Shown: positions 30,749 to 41,801, counted from the first letter of the stretch. The stretch is DNA of 64,000 nt from Hyposmocoma kahamanoa (GCF_003589595.1 NW_020654810.1:25034428-25098427), one strand, 5' to 3'. Notes: a model not told the origin generated them from the letters alone. Numbers and translations: made by a program.

Positions 30749-31416
30749 GGACGGAGCAAAAATGGGTAACCTAAATTAATGAAATGTAAAGACTTCAAAA
30801 TTAAACTAGACATAAATGATGACAACCTCCGTGTCGCCATCTCTAAGGTCCCAGGTTCGATCCCCGTATCAATCAATAAATGGACTGTGATTATTAGCCA
30901 ACAAACAAAAATATCCAAAACAAGTCAATCGATGCAGCAATGAACATAATAATTTACATAGATTAGACATTACGATACTCTGCCGCGCAATGGTCGGGAA
31001 CAATAGATTGTATCGAGACTCGAATGTCTATTATCTAAGGGCATTATAGCACCTTGGGGAATTGATAGCTTTAGAATTTTGTATTTAAAATTGTGTTGTG
31101 AAGGCACCTTTACTAGTTAACATTGATTTAATTATTAAATTGTAAAGTTAAAAAGGTGTATTTTTCGTTTGAAATTCATTTTTTAAATTGGCGTTCAGTC
31201 AATATTTGTAAGTCGTTTCGTTTTTGAAATGTAATTTATAATCCAAAACACTTTGAAATTGGTTAACGGGAAGTGGGTGAAATTCAATAAATCGCATTCA
31301 TCCCCTAATTTGTCACCCTTTTAGCGTGTTTGCGCTCTGCATCCGGTTCGTTTTCGTTCCGAATCCGAGACTATATAAATCTAGACAACTCTGATTCACT
31401 TCGGATGTCGCTTGTG
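30749..31416. other. No gene recognised; one tRNA-like fragment
   Basis: At about 30838-30870 ATCTCTAAGGTCCCAGGTTC has a B-box-like end, probably a SINE scrap. Nothing else was seen. Confidence 0.35.
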
Positions 31417-31698
31417 CACTAACTCCGATTAGAATCCGAGAAATACGAATATTGTACACCTAGAGATAAAATGATCCCTATAACATTTCGGATCGTCATT
31501 TCTCGGATTCGGAACTGGGGGTCTACTCTCGATCTCTGACATCCGTCCGAAACAATTACTGCCAAATAAGCAATACTTGACCAAATGAAAAGGCGCGAGA
31601 TGCGAATGAAGCTTCATACTGGATACTTGTCTTTTAATTTTGTCGGATATTACTTATTTGACAGTTATTGTTTCGGACGGATGTCGGACGGAGATCGA
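31417..31698. mobile_element. Foldback element with two nested inverted repeats
   Basis: Arms of about 50 bp at 31529-31576 and 31648-31698 are inverted copies (GACATCCGTCCGAAACAA on one side, its complement on the other). A smaller inverted pair (AATCCGAGAAAT near 31432 and its complement near 31498) lies on the left. Non-coding. It ends against SINE-B copy 6. Confidence 0.55.
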
Positions 31699-31832
31699 CA
31701 CCAACTAAACCACGAAACGAACCAGCGGACATCACGAATTTTTCTATGTGCTTTTTGTCATGTCTTTGTATTTGGTTTTTCAACGACTTTTTAGCCGTAG
31801 CGCCATCTATGAGAAATCTATGATATTTCTAT
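31699..31832 (-). mobile_element. SINE-B copy 6, head and leader only
   Basis: Minus strand: leader CATAGATTTCTCATAGATGGC, GTCGTTGAAAAACCAAATAC, then TTCGTTTCGTGGTTTAGTTGG. It stops inside the tRNA-like head, where the foldback element begins. Confidence 0.75.
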
Positions 31833-32134
31833 GTACTAGTGTTTTTGAATTACCAAAACTACCATTGGGACGAGATAATACATCTAACAGAGCACACAGA
31901 GGTGACACTGTGTGGAATTTTTAAAAACACTAACAAGGCCAGTATGTATAGTCTGGAAGCCAGAGCAATATAATTTCACATTTAAAACCTGAAAACATAA
32001 TAATAAACCCCGCGTCACATCGCGGAATTTTTAAAATACATTAATAACTTATTTCAACGACTGACAAAATAATTCCTCATCATCAACCCATTTATGTATC
32101 CCATTGCTGGCACCTGATCTCCTCTCAGACCTCA
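31833..32134. other. No gene recognised
   Basis: Nothing identified. Confidence 0.4.
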
Positions 32135-32305
32135 CACATTTTCCGATGGTTGTTCGAGGTGCAAGTTCCATCACGATATTTTTCGTTCACCGAAAAGCTC
32201 ATGGCATATTTAAAATAAATTTCGAATATGAATTCCGAAGTTCTAAAGTGCGAATCCGGATTCGAACCCACGACCTCAGTTTGAGAGTTACCTATCACAA
32301 TCTAG
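32135..32305 (-). mobile_element. SINE-F copy 1
   Basis: On the minus strand: tRNA-like B-box GGTTCGAATCCGG after ...GAGGTCGTG, then a body with GAAATTTATT and CGGTGAACGAAAAATATCG. The order matches the copies at 54910 and 56071 and a common lepidopteran SINE type (recalled). Confidence 0.6.
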
Positions 32306-32685
32306 AAACATGATTTATAGAATTTTGTTTCTCCGAAAACCTTTAGACTTTTATTGAATAGATTTTGCCTCATTTGTCCGAAAACACGTTACGGTTTTTT
32401 TCTTTACACCATTTAATGTTTCACTATTTTGACTTAAAGACAAGGTATTCGTGTCCAGATTTATATGTCCCCAATAAACCGTTTGACCAATGTATCTAAT
32501 TGAATATTTTTATTTTGTAAAAGAACGATATCCATAATACATTTTTGTTATATAATTTCTTATTACAGATATTAAATGCATAGGAACGTGTCGCACAATA
32601 CAACTCGACAAAAAGTAAACGAGGTGCAAGTTAATTTGATCGAGTTTGTAGTCTCTCGCTTCGCTCGTTTGGATCGTCCGCTTTA
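32306..32685. other. No gene recognised
   Basis: Upstream of the hAT remnant. No coding continues here; CTCTCGCTTCGCTCGTTTGG at 32653 is a common G+C patch type. Confidence 0.35.
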
Positions 32686-33644
32686 CATTGCGTTATTCAT
32701 AGACATTTGGTTGCTAGAAATTTAAGTGAACGACTATTTCAATCACTTGAATATGTCATCAATGCAGTCAATAAAATCCGTAACAGCTCTTTGAATGATA
32801 GATTACTTCATCAGCTTTGTGTTACTAATGACGTAGATTTCAACCTTATGTTGTTTCATACAGAAGTTCGTTGACTATCAAGAGGCAATTGTCTGACTCG
32901 ATTTTACAACCTGCTTGACTCTGTGACAGTTCTTGTTCTCTTGTGTGTCTGTGAGTTCTTGGAAACTAAAGATACAGAATTGCGCAACAAGCTCATTACA
33001 TCAAAGAATGATATAGCTTACATGACAGACCTGTATAAATTGTTCAACGACATGAATCTCCAACTGCAAGGCGATGAACTAAATTTAATTAAAACAAAAA
33101 ATGTCGTTGCTGCTTTCGCAGCCAAACGGCTTCTACACAAAAAGAATATGGGCAGACTTGAGTTTCACAATTTTCTGAATTTATCAGTATCCTGCAGTAA
33201 CAACGACTTGTTGGCCTACTACCAACATTTGGAAAACCTCCACATTGACTTAATCGTACGATACCAGGACATTTTGAACTTGGAAATACCAGACTGGGTG
33301 TTGTATCCGTTTTCAAATGTCAACACAGCAATATCACCTCAGCTGGAAGAAGAACTTATAGAATTGACAACGAACGAGGAAATAAAAATCAAGTTCAAAA
33401 ATGGCTACCAAGAATTTTGGCTACAAAAACCGATCCCGCAATTGTACCCTGGACTGTGGTCAATCGTTCAACAATTCTTGATAGCATTCCCATCGTCATA
33501 TTTGTGTGAACGTGGTTTTAGTGCTGTGACAACGCTGCTTACTAAAAAGAGAAATCGTTTGCATGTTACTGAACATGGTGACTGTTCTTGAGGAAATTGG
33601 AACTTGATATCAAGAAACTTATTAAACAGCATCCTTCACATTAG
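32686..33644 (+). pseudogene. hAT-superfamily transposase, C-terminal half (ZBED5/SCAND3-like)
   Basis: A single frame from 32686 reads HCVIHRHLVARN, then SLNDRLLHQLC and LMLFHTEVR. It hits TGA at 32872 where W is expected (the family has HTEVRWLS), then continues LSRGNCLTRFYNLLD. The rest, open from 32875 to 33591, includes WLQKP and a hAT dimerisation domain (FPSSYLCERGFSAVTTLLTK). A one-base frameshift near 33583 diverts the end; in the other frame it continues RKLELDIKKLIKQHPSH to a stop at 33642. Such proteins cut and move hAT elements or are domesticated as ZBED genes. The N-terminal BED finger and first catalytic part are missing, so this copy is dead. Confidence 0.85.
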
Positions 33645-33745
33645 TTTTTATATTAGTATCGATTATGTTTGTTTTATTATGAATAAAAGATACTCTGTCT
33701 GAATACTATAAAGTTTCGTTTCAATAATCATTCTCATTGGCAGGT

Positions 33746-33824
33746 GTAGCCCGTAAGAGTTAACTTGAGGCCTGAGCGCCGTTGTGTACTACCTACTGCT
33801 CAAGTTAACTCTTGCGGGTTGTAG
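33746..33824. repeat. Hairpin with arms of about 24 bp
   Basis: 33746-33769 (GTAGCCCGTAAGAGTTAACT start) and 33799-33824 are inverted copies with one or two mismatches, around a 29-base loop. Lies 100 bp past the hAT remnant. It may be part of the transposon end or a separate palindrome. Confidence 0.7.
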
Positions 33825-33990
33825 TAAGTCTCGTTTAGAATGAACGATTAATCTCCGCTAATATAGCTCACAATAATTAATTTAATTTGAAGTTATAGTG
33901 GTTTTTAAGTAGGTGAAAGAGATGAGGGCGCTAAAGAATTATTTATTCTCAAAGTGGGCAGTAGACAAAATAAGTTTAGGAACCCCTGGT

Positions 33991-34157
33991 CTAGGTGATG
34001 CAAATAAATTCGACTCTGGCACTCACCGGCCGCCGCCGCGTCACGTTCGCTTCGTTCGCTCGGCTCGTGCGGCTTTTTCATATACTAACCTAACCTAAGC
34101 CCACAGTAGGGGATCGTACCGTCTAGGTAATGCAAACAAATTCGGTTCTGGTACTCT
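33991..34157. repeat. Two imperfect direct copies around a G+C-rich patch
   Basis: GTCTAGGTGATGCAAATAAA at 33991 and GTCTAGGTAATGCAAACAAA at 34121 begin copies of about 37 bp. Between them is a G+C-rich, CpG-rich stretch (34025-34075) ending in AACCTAACCTAA. Confidence 0.6.
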
Positions 34158-35151
34158 CCTCGATTCAGTTATAAATTATTTATTGAATACTCAAGACCTT
34201 TGGTTTTAATAACACTTCAGATGACAGCGATAACATAGCACAATGCTGTGCACCAGCAAAGTACAGTCCAGGATGTAAGCTGCACGATAAAATGGCGGTA
34301 CAATTTTATCTAAGAATAATAATTTTGTCGAAACGAATTTTCAGCAATCTAAATTATATGGAAAATAGACAGCATAACAAACATTATTAGACCATACAAA
34401 CTTCTGCCCAAAGAAAACGTATGTGTAATAATTATTCTGATAATAGGTTATCGGACAAACGATACTTCTGCTGTAAGACATTTCTGTGTTGCAAATTTAT
34501 ACCAAAACTGTCATCGCGCTAATGAAAAAAAGTCGAACCGTTTTCGGGGTAATGAAATTCGGAAAGAAGAAATTCGAGTTTGTAATAGGTTACCCTGCTG
34601 GAGAGATGGTAGTTCAAAACAAAACAAAAGTAAAAAAAATTGTCTTATAACTTAATAACCCAGTAGACACTTCATATTTTTGTCTATCAAAAACGTATCT
34701 TACTTTATCTAGCTCTCTTATCTCGTATTTTAAAATCGCAACATAACGAAACAATGTCACGTTAAACTTTGCCCTCCATAAAATCAAATTCCGCTCCTTT
34801 CTTTTCATTTCACAGTTAACTTTAACACCTTTGTCAGAGGGTTCGAGATATGCTGTAATGTGACGGCATGTCGTGAATTTAACATCAGTTGTTATCGTTC
34901 AAAACGAGTGTTGTTGCAAAGAGGACTTTGAATTGGTGCTTTGGATTGAGATAACGTCTTGGCGTATTATGGAACAGTCTGCATATGAATAACGTACCCA
35001 AGGCGAACAACGCATCAATGGTTTAATGGCAATTGGCGGCTCGCTGTGTTCGTTTGTCTGTTCTATTTATCTATTGTTATTTTCATGGCACCAAAGATCT
35101 CGCCCCTGGCTTCCCGCTTTTAAACAGTATGTAATCAGTTCGAGTTCCTAG
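34158..35151. other. No gene recognised
   Basis: About 1 kb; nothing identified. Confidence 0.4.
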
Positions 35152-35262
35152 GTTTTGATGAACAAAATGAAATTTTTTTTCCGAATCTAAATCGTGTATA
35201 TTGTTTTTTCAAACAAGTCCATGTTTCAGGCCCTTTGCTGGTCTTATGGTCACAGCTGACAG
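35152..35262. mobile_element. FB-P copy 1, one arm
   Basis: CGAATCTAAATCGTGTATAT followed by TGTTTTTTCAAAC and, on the opposite strand, GCAAAGGGCCTGAAAC. Shared with 39955 and 45838. Confidence 0.55.
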
Positions 35263-35402
35263 ACAACCGAAAAGGAAATTAAACTGATAATAATTTCCTA
35301 CGTATATAAATTTTAAATGATTTTAAAAAGTAAATATATATTATTTTAATTTTATGCTATGTATATCTTTATAATAATATAATGTAATGCGTATATATAA
35401 CA

Positions 35403-35800
35403 TGTATCACAAGCACTACAAAGTCAAAGTCTAAGAATAATTTATTCCAGAGGTTAAATAAATTTACACGTGAAAACGTCATATTTAAGCTACTGCTTCT
35501 TCACTATGCTAACTTCCTGGAGAAGAACGAGCAAGAAACTCTAGGGATTGCTTTTTTCAAGCAAACTTAAATGCTATGGAATATAATACACTTTGAATTA
35601 AATTTATATGAAATCTAGAGCCATGTCGTCTTTCCATACATCTTTATCTAACACGTAGTCTTCAATTTTGTAATTTAATTTTTCAATCAAAATATTTTTA
35701 ACGTAATTTTTAAACTTAGGAAATGATAATCTTAACATATGCTCCGGAATCTTATTGTAAAAACGTATATACAGTTTCCCATAAAAGAGTATTCTACGAG
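35403..35800 (-). pseudogene. LINE-E RT C-terminus and 3' UTR, copy 3
   Basis: On the minus strand: RFYNKIPEHMLRLSFPKF, then KNYVKNILIEKLNYKIEDYV and DKDVWKDDMAL before a stop. The 3' UTR has CCTAGAGTTTCTTGCTCG and ends AGACTTTGACTTTG. The same damage as in the 16833 copy replaces the segment before the NKIPE motif (TTTTATGGGAAACTG). Confidence 0.75.
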
Positions 35801-36143
35801 ATTTTACTCGTATGTATTGTATGTGTATGTACGTTATATAATTATATGGTACGTTTTTAGAAGTTTGATTAAAAGTGTATTCGGCTTAATTTGTTCATCT
35901 GTAACTCCGTAAAAATTTGTAAGGTGCCTAGAAGAGATCGCTGTGTAGTGATAAGGCCGGCGACTATGTTTTTTTATTGTCACTGTTTTGTTTTGTGTGT
36001 AATAAAGCTTTTTATATTCTTTTTGTTCGAGAGTTGTATAACTTGACAACAACAAGGTCTCACATGTTCTAAAGTGTTATAAGCCGCCAAATAAACTCGT
36101 AATTAAAACCGCATTTTAGGGGTTAATTTTTTTAAGTAAATTA

Positions 36144-36314
36144 GAGCTCCTTGAGAAAGAGTTCGTTCAAACAAGTACTGCCACTACCTAATTCTGCCGC
36201 CAAATAGTAATGTCAGCATAACTATATTTCGGTTTTGATGGATATAGATACATAGCTACAGGCGTGTCGCTTAGCATTAGGCGCACTGACATGTTCATCC
36301 CATCTCTTGATGTC
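36144..36314 (+). mobile_element. Rep-C copy 4, internally deleted
   Basis: Left end GAGCTCCTTGAGAAAGAG to the damaged central hairpin, then a jump to GGCGTGTCGCTTAGCATTAG and the right end. Confidence 0.65.
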
Positions 36315-36389
36315 TTAAAAAAAAAGTTAGTCCAGAATCTCACCGGCTGGCAAGCGATGATGTTGCAGATATCTTTCGTCTGGACGTTG

Positions 36390-36600
36390 ATCGTGCCTAA
36401 AGAAAATACTAAAAACTTTACACGATTTAAACGTTACTTAACAATATAAATATGTATTTAATAGCTCTAGCAATCTATGTGATTGCTAGAGTTTCTTGAT
36501 CATTCTTCTCATGGGAATCTGGCTTAAGAAAGAGCGCAAACCACAGATCACATCGCAAACTGACGATTTCAAGCGTATTTTTCTTCTTGCCTATTGAATT
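36390..36600 (+). mobile_element. LINE-E-like 3' end, short
   Basis: ENTKNFTRFKRYLTI followed by a stop, then the 3' UTR motif GCTAGAGTTTCTTGATC and TTCTTCTCATGGGAATC. Diverged. Confidence 0.5.
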
Positions 36601-37355
36601 AAGATATTTTTGACTTTTTTATTTTGATATTTTTTATTCTAATTCAGTGTACTTATTAGATACGACGTACAGCATAAGGACATGTTCGTCCTCGTGCTCC
36701 TACCAGTAGGAGCACCCAGTAGAAGAATGAGGAAACGGCCATGCCGTTGTCAATTTACTCCTTTCTATTATCTCCAAAACTCCATTTACGAAATCAATAT
36801 TAAATTATGTTTTGTGGTAGTTGAATTTGTCCATACCCTAAATCAAATTGCAGAGCTTTGAGGCATTTTGTTAATCACACTAACACACGTCTTGTAATTA
36901 GACCGATTTAATCATATCCCTGGCGGACATTTGCATTGCGTAATTGCTGTAATTACGGCTATGTAATATATTACGGAATTTGTATGCTTAAATGATTTAC
37001 CTTTTCAAATAAAGTGAGTTATGGTTTGTGGCGTCTTAGATTAGAAAGAGAAACGTAACTGAAGTCACCCGCGCGCATTGACAAGTTAAAACACATTGCA
37101 GGCGAACACATTGTTTTAATTTTTGTTAGTATTTTCCTTGGACTAAGAAGTAAAAGATTTATAAAGTAAAAATCACTTATTTGACACTTCTTTTTATATT
37201 TGTCTCGCCTTCTGAGAGTCTTTCTCTGGAACACGAATCGCCATAGCCGATTTATTCAAGTTATGAATTTTGGATAATTATAATCTGAAGTGTTTGTGCC
37301 ATGCCATTCAAATGATAGCCCATCTCACATCGTGCCCTGAGTGGCTTAACACCTG
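36601..37355. other. No gene recognised
   Basis: A CCTACCAGTAGGAGCACC stretch at about 36700 is a short inverted repeat. No coding. Confidence 0.4.
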
Positions 37356-37703
37356 TTAGCTGCAGGATTTAATAGCGGCTGCTAGCGACGCGGCGTGACT
37401 GGATTCTGGGCCACAGTAGTATAATGTACCATCGCTACGATAAGAAGAAGACTTCTTTCGCAGCAAACACGTATAGACTCGATAATGATCCCAAGAAATA
37501 TAATTAATAGTAAAAAACAAGGAGTAATTTGCAACGGTTAAGACATTCACTTTAAATTTGCTCGGAAAGTACAAAGTTCTCGAGTGGCGACAGCTTTCTA
37601 TTAACGTTACATTATGTTCATGTTGGTAGAAATTCGTAAATGGCATTGGATTACTGATATTTAAGTATACTGTAAATGTATTATTTGCCCGTGAATTTTC
37701 CAA
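37356..37703 (-). other. Unassigned 115-codon open frame with four N-glycosylation sequons
   Basis: Minus-strand frame with an ATG at 37701-37703, open some codons further upstream. Residues about 7-60 contain NNT, NIS, NVT and NYS, and no transmembrane segment is obvious. The composition is less A+T-biased than most random frames here (several CGC, GTG and ACG codons). No family was recognised and no splice signals fit its ends, so coding status is open. It could be an extracellular exon fragment, an element remnant or chance. Confidence 0.25.
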
Positions 37704-38004
37704 AAATGTACAAATAAATAAATTATTTATATCATATATTATTGAGGGAGAACTATGTCACACAGTGACGGTAAACAAGTAACGGTAACGATGATGAGTT
37801 TCTATTGGCTAGTTCCTAATCCTGATACGGCTCCATATGTCATATAAGGATCTAACTTCTATGAGCCGTAACTTGGACAACCAATCACACTGCACATTAG
37901 CTACTCTATTACACTACTCAATTGTAGTGATTTTCCTACGATTCCTACACTAGGCAAAGCCTGTCAATGCTGCAAGCATCGAATACGACCCTGGACATTC
38001 ATAA
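37704..38004. other. No gene recognised
   Basis: Nothing identified. Confidence 0.4.
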
Positions 38005-38800
38005 TAATAAAAATAAAAGTCAATGTATGGTATTTGGGAGGGCGTAAGTGTAACTTTGAATTACCATATCTATGGAATTGCCTCAACTTACACTTGACGG
38101 TGTAGACCTACAGAAGGTAAATAAATTTAAATATCTGGGGCTCATACTTACGCCTGATCACAAAGATAATAGTGATATGGGAAGGGAAAGTAGAACTCTG
38201 TCGATCAGGGCAAATATGATCGCACGCAGATTCGCAAAGTGTTCGGGTGAGGTAAAAGTACTGTACCTCCCTATACGCGTGCAATTTGTGGCGAGACTAC
38301 ACGAAAGGGGCTTATAGAGCCCTGCACAGTCAATATAATAAGCCTTCCCGGTGTTAATGGGGCAGCCCCGTTTTTGTAGTGCATTATGTTGCAGAAGAGC
38401 TCCATGTGAAAGAATTCGTCCAGGGAAGTACTGCCACCTTACCTATTTCTGCCGCGGTTTTTAAGGCTAAGAGTGCTGGTAAAATTACAGGCATATGGGA
38501 CTTGTCAACTTACGTGTCAGGGTATTGGGCGCAGTGGCACTGCCCCTTAGATCTTTGCGATTTAAAACTCTGAGTGGCACTGCAACTGTTAAGAACAGGC
38601 GTGTAATTTACCATCAGCCGTACGACGATGCGATAGGGGACAGGTTTGACTGCCCCGATATTAGAAACTGTTGTGGGCTTCATGCCCCAAAATATGTTAT
38701 CAAATTTTAAAGTGATAAAATACCCTGGGATACTTTTTTTGTTTCATGTTTTTGCGCATTATGAGTCTGGTTACTTGAATAAAAATATTTGAATTTGAAT
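38005..38800 (+). pseudogene. RT C-terminal region of a LINE, interrupted by Rep-C
   Basis: KSQCMVFGR, then LTLDGVDLQKVNKFKYLG, LSIRANMIARRF and KCSGEVKVLYLPIRVQF (frame to 38317). After a deletion and the Rep-C copy at 38391-38627 come GDRFDCPDIRN and LHAPKYVIKF, stop. A 3' UTR with AATAAA (38779) and the tail TTTGAATTTGAAT follows. The VNKFKYLG...RANMLARRF...F pattern, with a DRFDCPI ending, is a known insect LINE RT type (recalled). The expected middle (finger-loop and YT-SLW) is deleted. Confidence 0.8.
38391..38627 (+). mobile_element. Rep-C copy 5 (inserted in LINE)
   Basis: From GCAGAAGAGCTCCATGTG to CATCAGCCGTACGACGATG. The central hairpin is partly lost; the second stem-loop is present. 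Lies between two halves of one RT gene. Confidence 0.8.
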
Positions 38801-39954
38801 TATTTATGTACATTGAAACAGCAATGTATTATGTAACATGTATTATGTAGATAAGAAAGTAAGAGCCTCAGTTAAAGTTGTTTTCCAGAGCCTACCCTTT
38901 TGGTGAAACTCGCTACATTTAATGGCAGGAGTTGTATGATGAATTTCCTTCCGTTATCATATCTAAAACTTTGTGAGCACGTCGCTAACCAAAGTAACCA
39001 CAGTAAAACTGTAGATCTACGGCCTACGATCTACAAAGGTATACTCTAAAGCGGGATAGGCGGACGATGGAAATTATAGGTCGGGCTGGAGTTGCAAACG
39101 AGGACAGGGAGAGGAGATGTTGACCGTACACCAGCCAAATAGCAAATGACATCATCAAAGCAAGATAGAACAGAATGCAAACAGCTCTTACCTGAAACGG
39201 GTTTAACCTTTAGACAATCTGTCCGCAAATACTAGCAATTGAAAAAGTTAATTATGGTGTTACCCAAACATTAAACGAGTAAGGTATGCACGGAAAAAGA
39301 AAGAGGATGATGTGCTCTTTAATTTGACGTATTATGACATCTTGTTTGTAATATAGGGTGATTTTACTTTGAAAATTGTTGGTTGATAAATACGACCAAT
39401 GAAGAAAACCGGCCAGTTTTTTTCAAGTTATTTAGTGCAGTTATCTTGTATGGAAGACATAAAACTGCTAATGTAGGATTATTAGGTATCTATTCAACAT
39501 TTCAAACAGTATTACGTATTCATCAAAATTGCCCAATATTTTCGAAAATGATTTATTTACATCAACAGCTACTGCGTGTATTTTTGGCGAGAAATTCTGA
39601 CGGCATGAGATGGTAAATCAGTTTGAATTTCTCATAAAAAAACACTACATTATCATATAATAGTTTTCTATTTATTTCAGTAGTTTTTGAATAATCGCAA
39701 TTTTTCTGAGCATTTGCAAAAATACAAGTAGTATGAAGTTAACACGTCCTAAGTGTCTATAGTTTCAACAGCACGCTTAGGTGCTCTTCCAAATCGGAAC
39801 GCAATAATGGCCGCCGAAATATGATACCCACTGATATCTCGTCACGTACTCGTAATTAAGGCACAAACAGTAAATGCTAATGTATCGTTATTTTTACGTT
39901 ACTCAAGCTTGCTGTCTTATTCCGAATATCGCCACAAATATCGACTTCTTAGAT
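38801..39954. other. No gene recognised
   Basis: A 77-codon frame at 39383-39616 lacks known motifs. Nothing else. Confidence 0.4.
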
Positions 39955-40045
39955 TTTAGCCATTGTTACAGATAGGAAGTGAAACTATGTTTTGGGGTCT
40001 AAATCGCGTATATTTGTTTTACAGGTCCCGTGGTCACGGCTGACT
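39955..40045. mobile_element. FB-P copy 2, one arm
   Basis: ATAGGAAGTGAAACTATG, then GGTCTAAATCGCGTATAT and GTCACGGCTGAC. Matches the left arm of 45838 and the arm at 35152. Confidence 0.55.
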
Positions 40046-40165
40046 TATTTATAGATTTGTTTGAAAAAAAAGACATTTATTCACAAGCACATTTACAAAA
40101 ACACGGTTACTAAAGATACAGTTTCGAAAATTTCTGGGGCTTTCCATTATAATTATAAAACTGTT

Positions 40166-40505
40166 TTATTTTGTTTTTGAAACGTTAAGTTTCAGTTTAT
40201 TTCTCTTAAGCCAGTCAATAATATTACATATAGTGTCATTTATTTCTTTTTCATAGTCCATGTCAAACTTCTTATTAATAATTAGTTTTATGTCATCTAC
40301 AAAAAGAGTGCATGGGTATTTTGTCACTTCAGGGAGGTCATTAACATATAATAGAAATAGGAATGGACCTAAAATACTTCCATGAGGCACACCGTATTTA
40401 TTTAGTTCAAATTCTGATCTGTGAGTTTCTATTTCATTCTTACTATTTGGCTTTACTACCCCCACACGCTGAATTCTATTACTAAGGTTACTATCCAGTT
40501 ATGCA
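40166..40505 (-). pseudogene. LINE RT core fragment (GVP-GS / F-DD)
   Basis: The minus-strand frame reads YGVPHGSILGPFLFLLYVN, then LFVDDIKLII and WLKRNKLKLNVSKTK. The motifs are RT blocks 4-6: GVPQGSxLGP (here H for Q) and the catalytic FADD (here FVDD), then the NKLxLNxxKT helix. In the intact enzyme this region copies RNA into DNA at the target site. The fragment is cut on both sides and carries substitutions at conserved positions, so it is non-functional. Probably from a jockey/CR1-like element. Confidence 0.85.
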
Positions 40506-40870
40506 CCTGTCCACGAAGACCAAAAAAGAAGAAGAAAAAACTAATTCCCGTAAATGCACCTGGTCACTAAATATACTTAGAAAATTTCGCCTCAGAGTAT
40601 TTTAAACCGAAACGCAAAATTTCGGCATCTGCATGAATGCTATAACATATTCACAGTAATCTAGTAAATCTACGTAATACAGGTAACTACGCGATACTAG
40701 CTACTGCGTAGTACATTTATCTACATAAAATTGTAGAGTTTGGAAGCTAATGTCACGAAGGAAAGTAGAGGCTTTTGAATACGTGTCATACGTGCTTGTC
40801 TTTCTTTTTGTCTCCGTTTAAGAGAGGTTTACAGTACCATAATATAATAATGATAATATCTTCTTCTTAT
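40506..40870. other. No gene recognised
   Basis: Nothing identified. Confidence 0.4.
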
Positions 40871-40945
40871 TTAAGAGCTAAACTCTTGTCGGTAGAGTAA
40901 TCGCGAACCATCTCTATTGAGTGCCCTAACTTTGAACGCCTATTA
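40871..40945 (-). pseudogene. LINE-R last residues
   Basis: On the minus strand: AFKVRALNRDGSRLLYRQEF, then SS and a stop. It is homologous to the end of the 27362 copy (VKAVNREWKRLYRQES). Confidence 0.65.
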
Positions 40946-41565
40946 GGACACGACATTAACTATTTCCTTTATGTAATAAATATAACTTCATGTAGACGAA
41001 ACCTACTTTTTCTTGTTCTTTGTGTAAATGGTAGAGTTGAGACTTGACGACTTGAAATATAGAACAAAACCTAGTTCAGTCACCAGTCTCTAAAGATTTG
41101 TTGTTTTTAAAGTTTTTCATTTATTTGTAAAATCAAATACACAACAGTCGCATGTTAAACCACTAACGAAGGTTTGTCACATTGCAAACTGTATCCACTC
41201 TGGGCATATATTTTCACAGAACAATAAATACAGTAGACGTGGTTAGTTAGCGTCTGACGCGTGCGAAAGACCTATTAGAGATCAGTCCGCCATTTTCGAT
41301 TTATATGCCAGGGTTGTGTCATTCTTTAATTCTCTAAAATCATAGAAAATACCTTATTGTGCTGTCTTAGCTGCACCAAAAACATTACCCGTGGTAGTAT
41401 TTCAAATCATCAAAGAGTCTTAATTTAATAAATTTTCAATTTCCTGATTGTCTATTCGTTCAGATGTTAATCGTTCGTCGTAGTCCAGCTAGCGACCGTA
41501 AGATGGCAGCATGTTAAATAAAATTTCAATATAAAGTCAAAACGTCGTAACTTGCATTAAAGGTA
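40946..41565. other. No gene recognised
   Basis: Nothing identified. Confidence 0.4.
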
Positions 41566-41780
41566 AACTGCCTCCGTGGCCGAACGGTTACCATGCCGGA
41601 CTGCCACGCAGAGGCCCCAGGTTCGATTCCCGGGCCGGGAGAAATATTTGTATGGCCTACATTTATTTCTCTCGTGAGTTTGGGTGTAATTTGTGGTTGT
41701 CTATGTGTGTGTCCATGGCACCCGCGGCACAGGGTTTCCCTAGTGCGGGGCTATGTTGAGTGTGTGCGTTAAAAAAAAAA
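41566..41780 (+). mobile_element. SINE-A copy 5, full length with poly(A)
   Basis: The best full copy. The head has TGGCCGAACGGTTACC and GGTTCGATTCCCGGGCCGG. The body has TTTATTTCTCTCGTGAG, GTCCATGGCACCCGCGGC and CTAGTGCGGGGCTATG. It ends in ten A's at 41771-41780. Length about 215 bp. Transcription by RNA polymerase III from the internal A- and B-boxes is expected. Confidence 0.9.
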
Positions 41781-41801
41781 GGTGTTGAACTTTCAACGAT
41801 A

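Noticed and set aside
34083..34098. Insect telomere repeat (TTAGG)n
   Set aside because: Only about two units (AACCTAACCTAA), in a repeat-rich interior context; a similar pair at about 47403 is equally short.
40166..40505. Functional RT gene
   Set aside because: Only about 100 codons around the catalytic motif, cut on both sides, with GVPHG and FVDD replacing the conserved forms.
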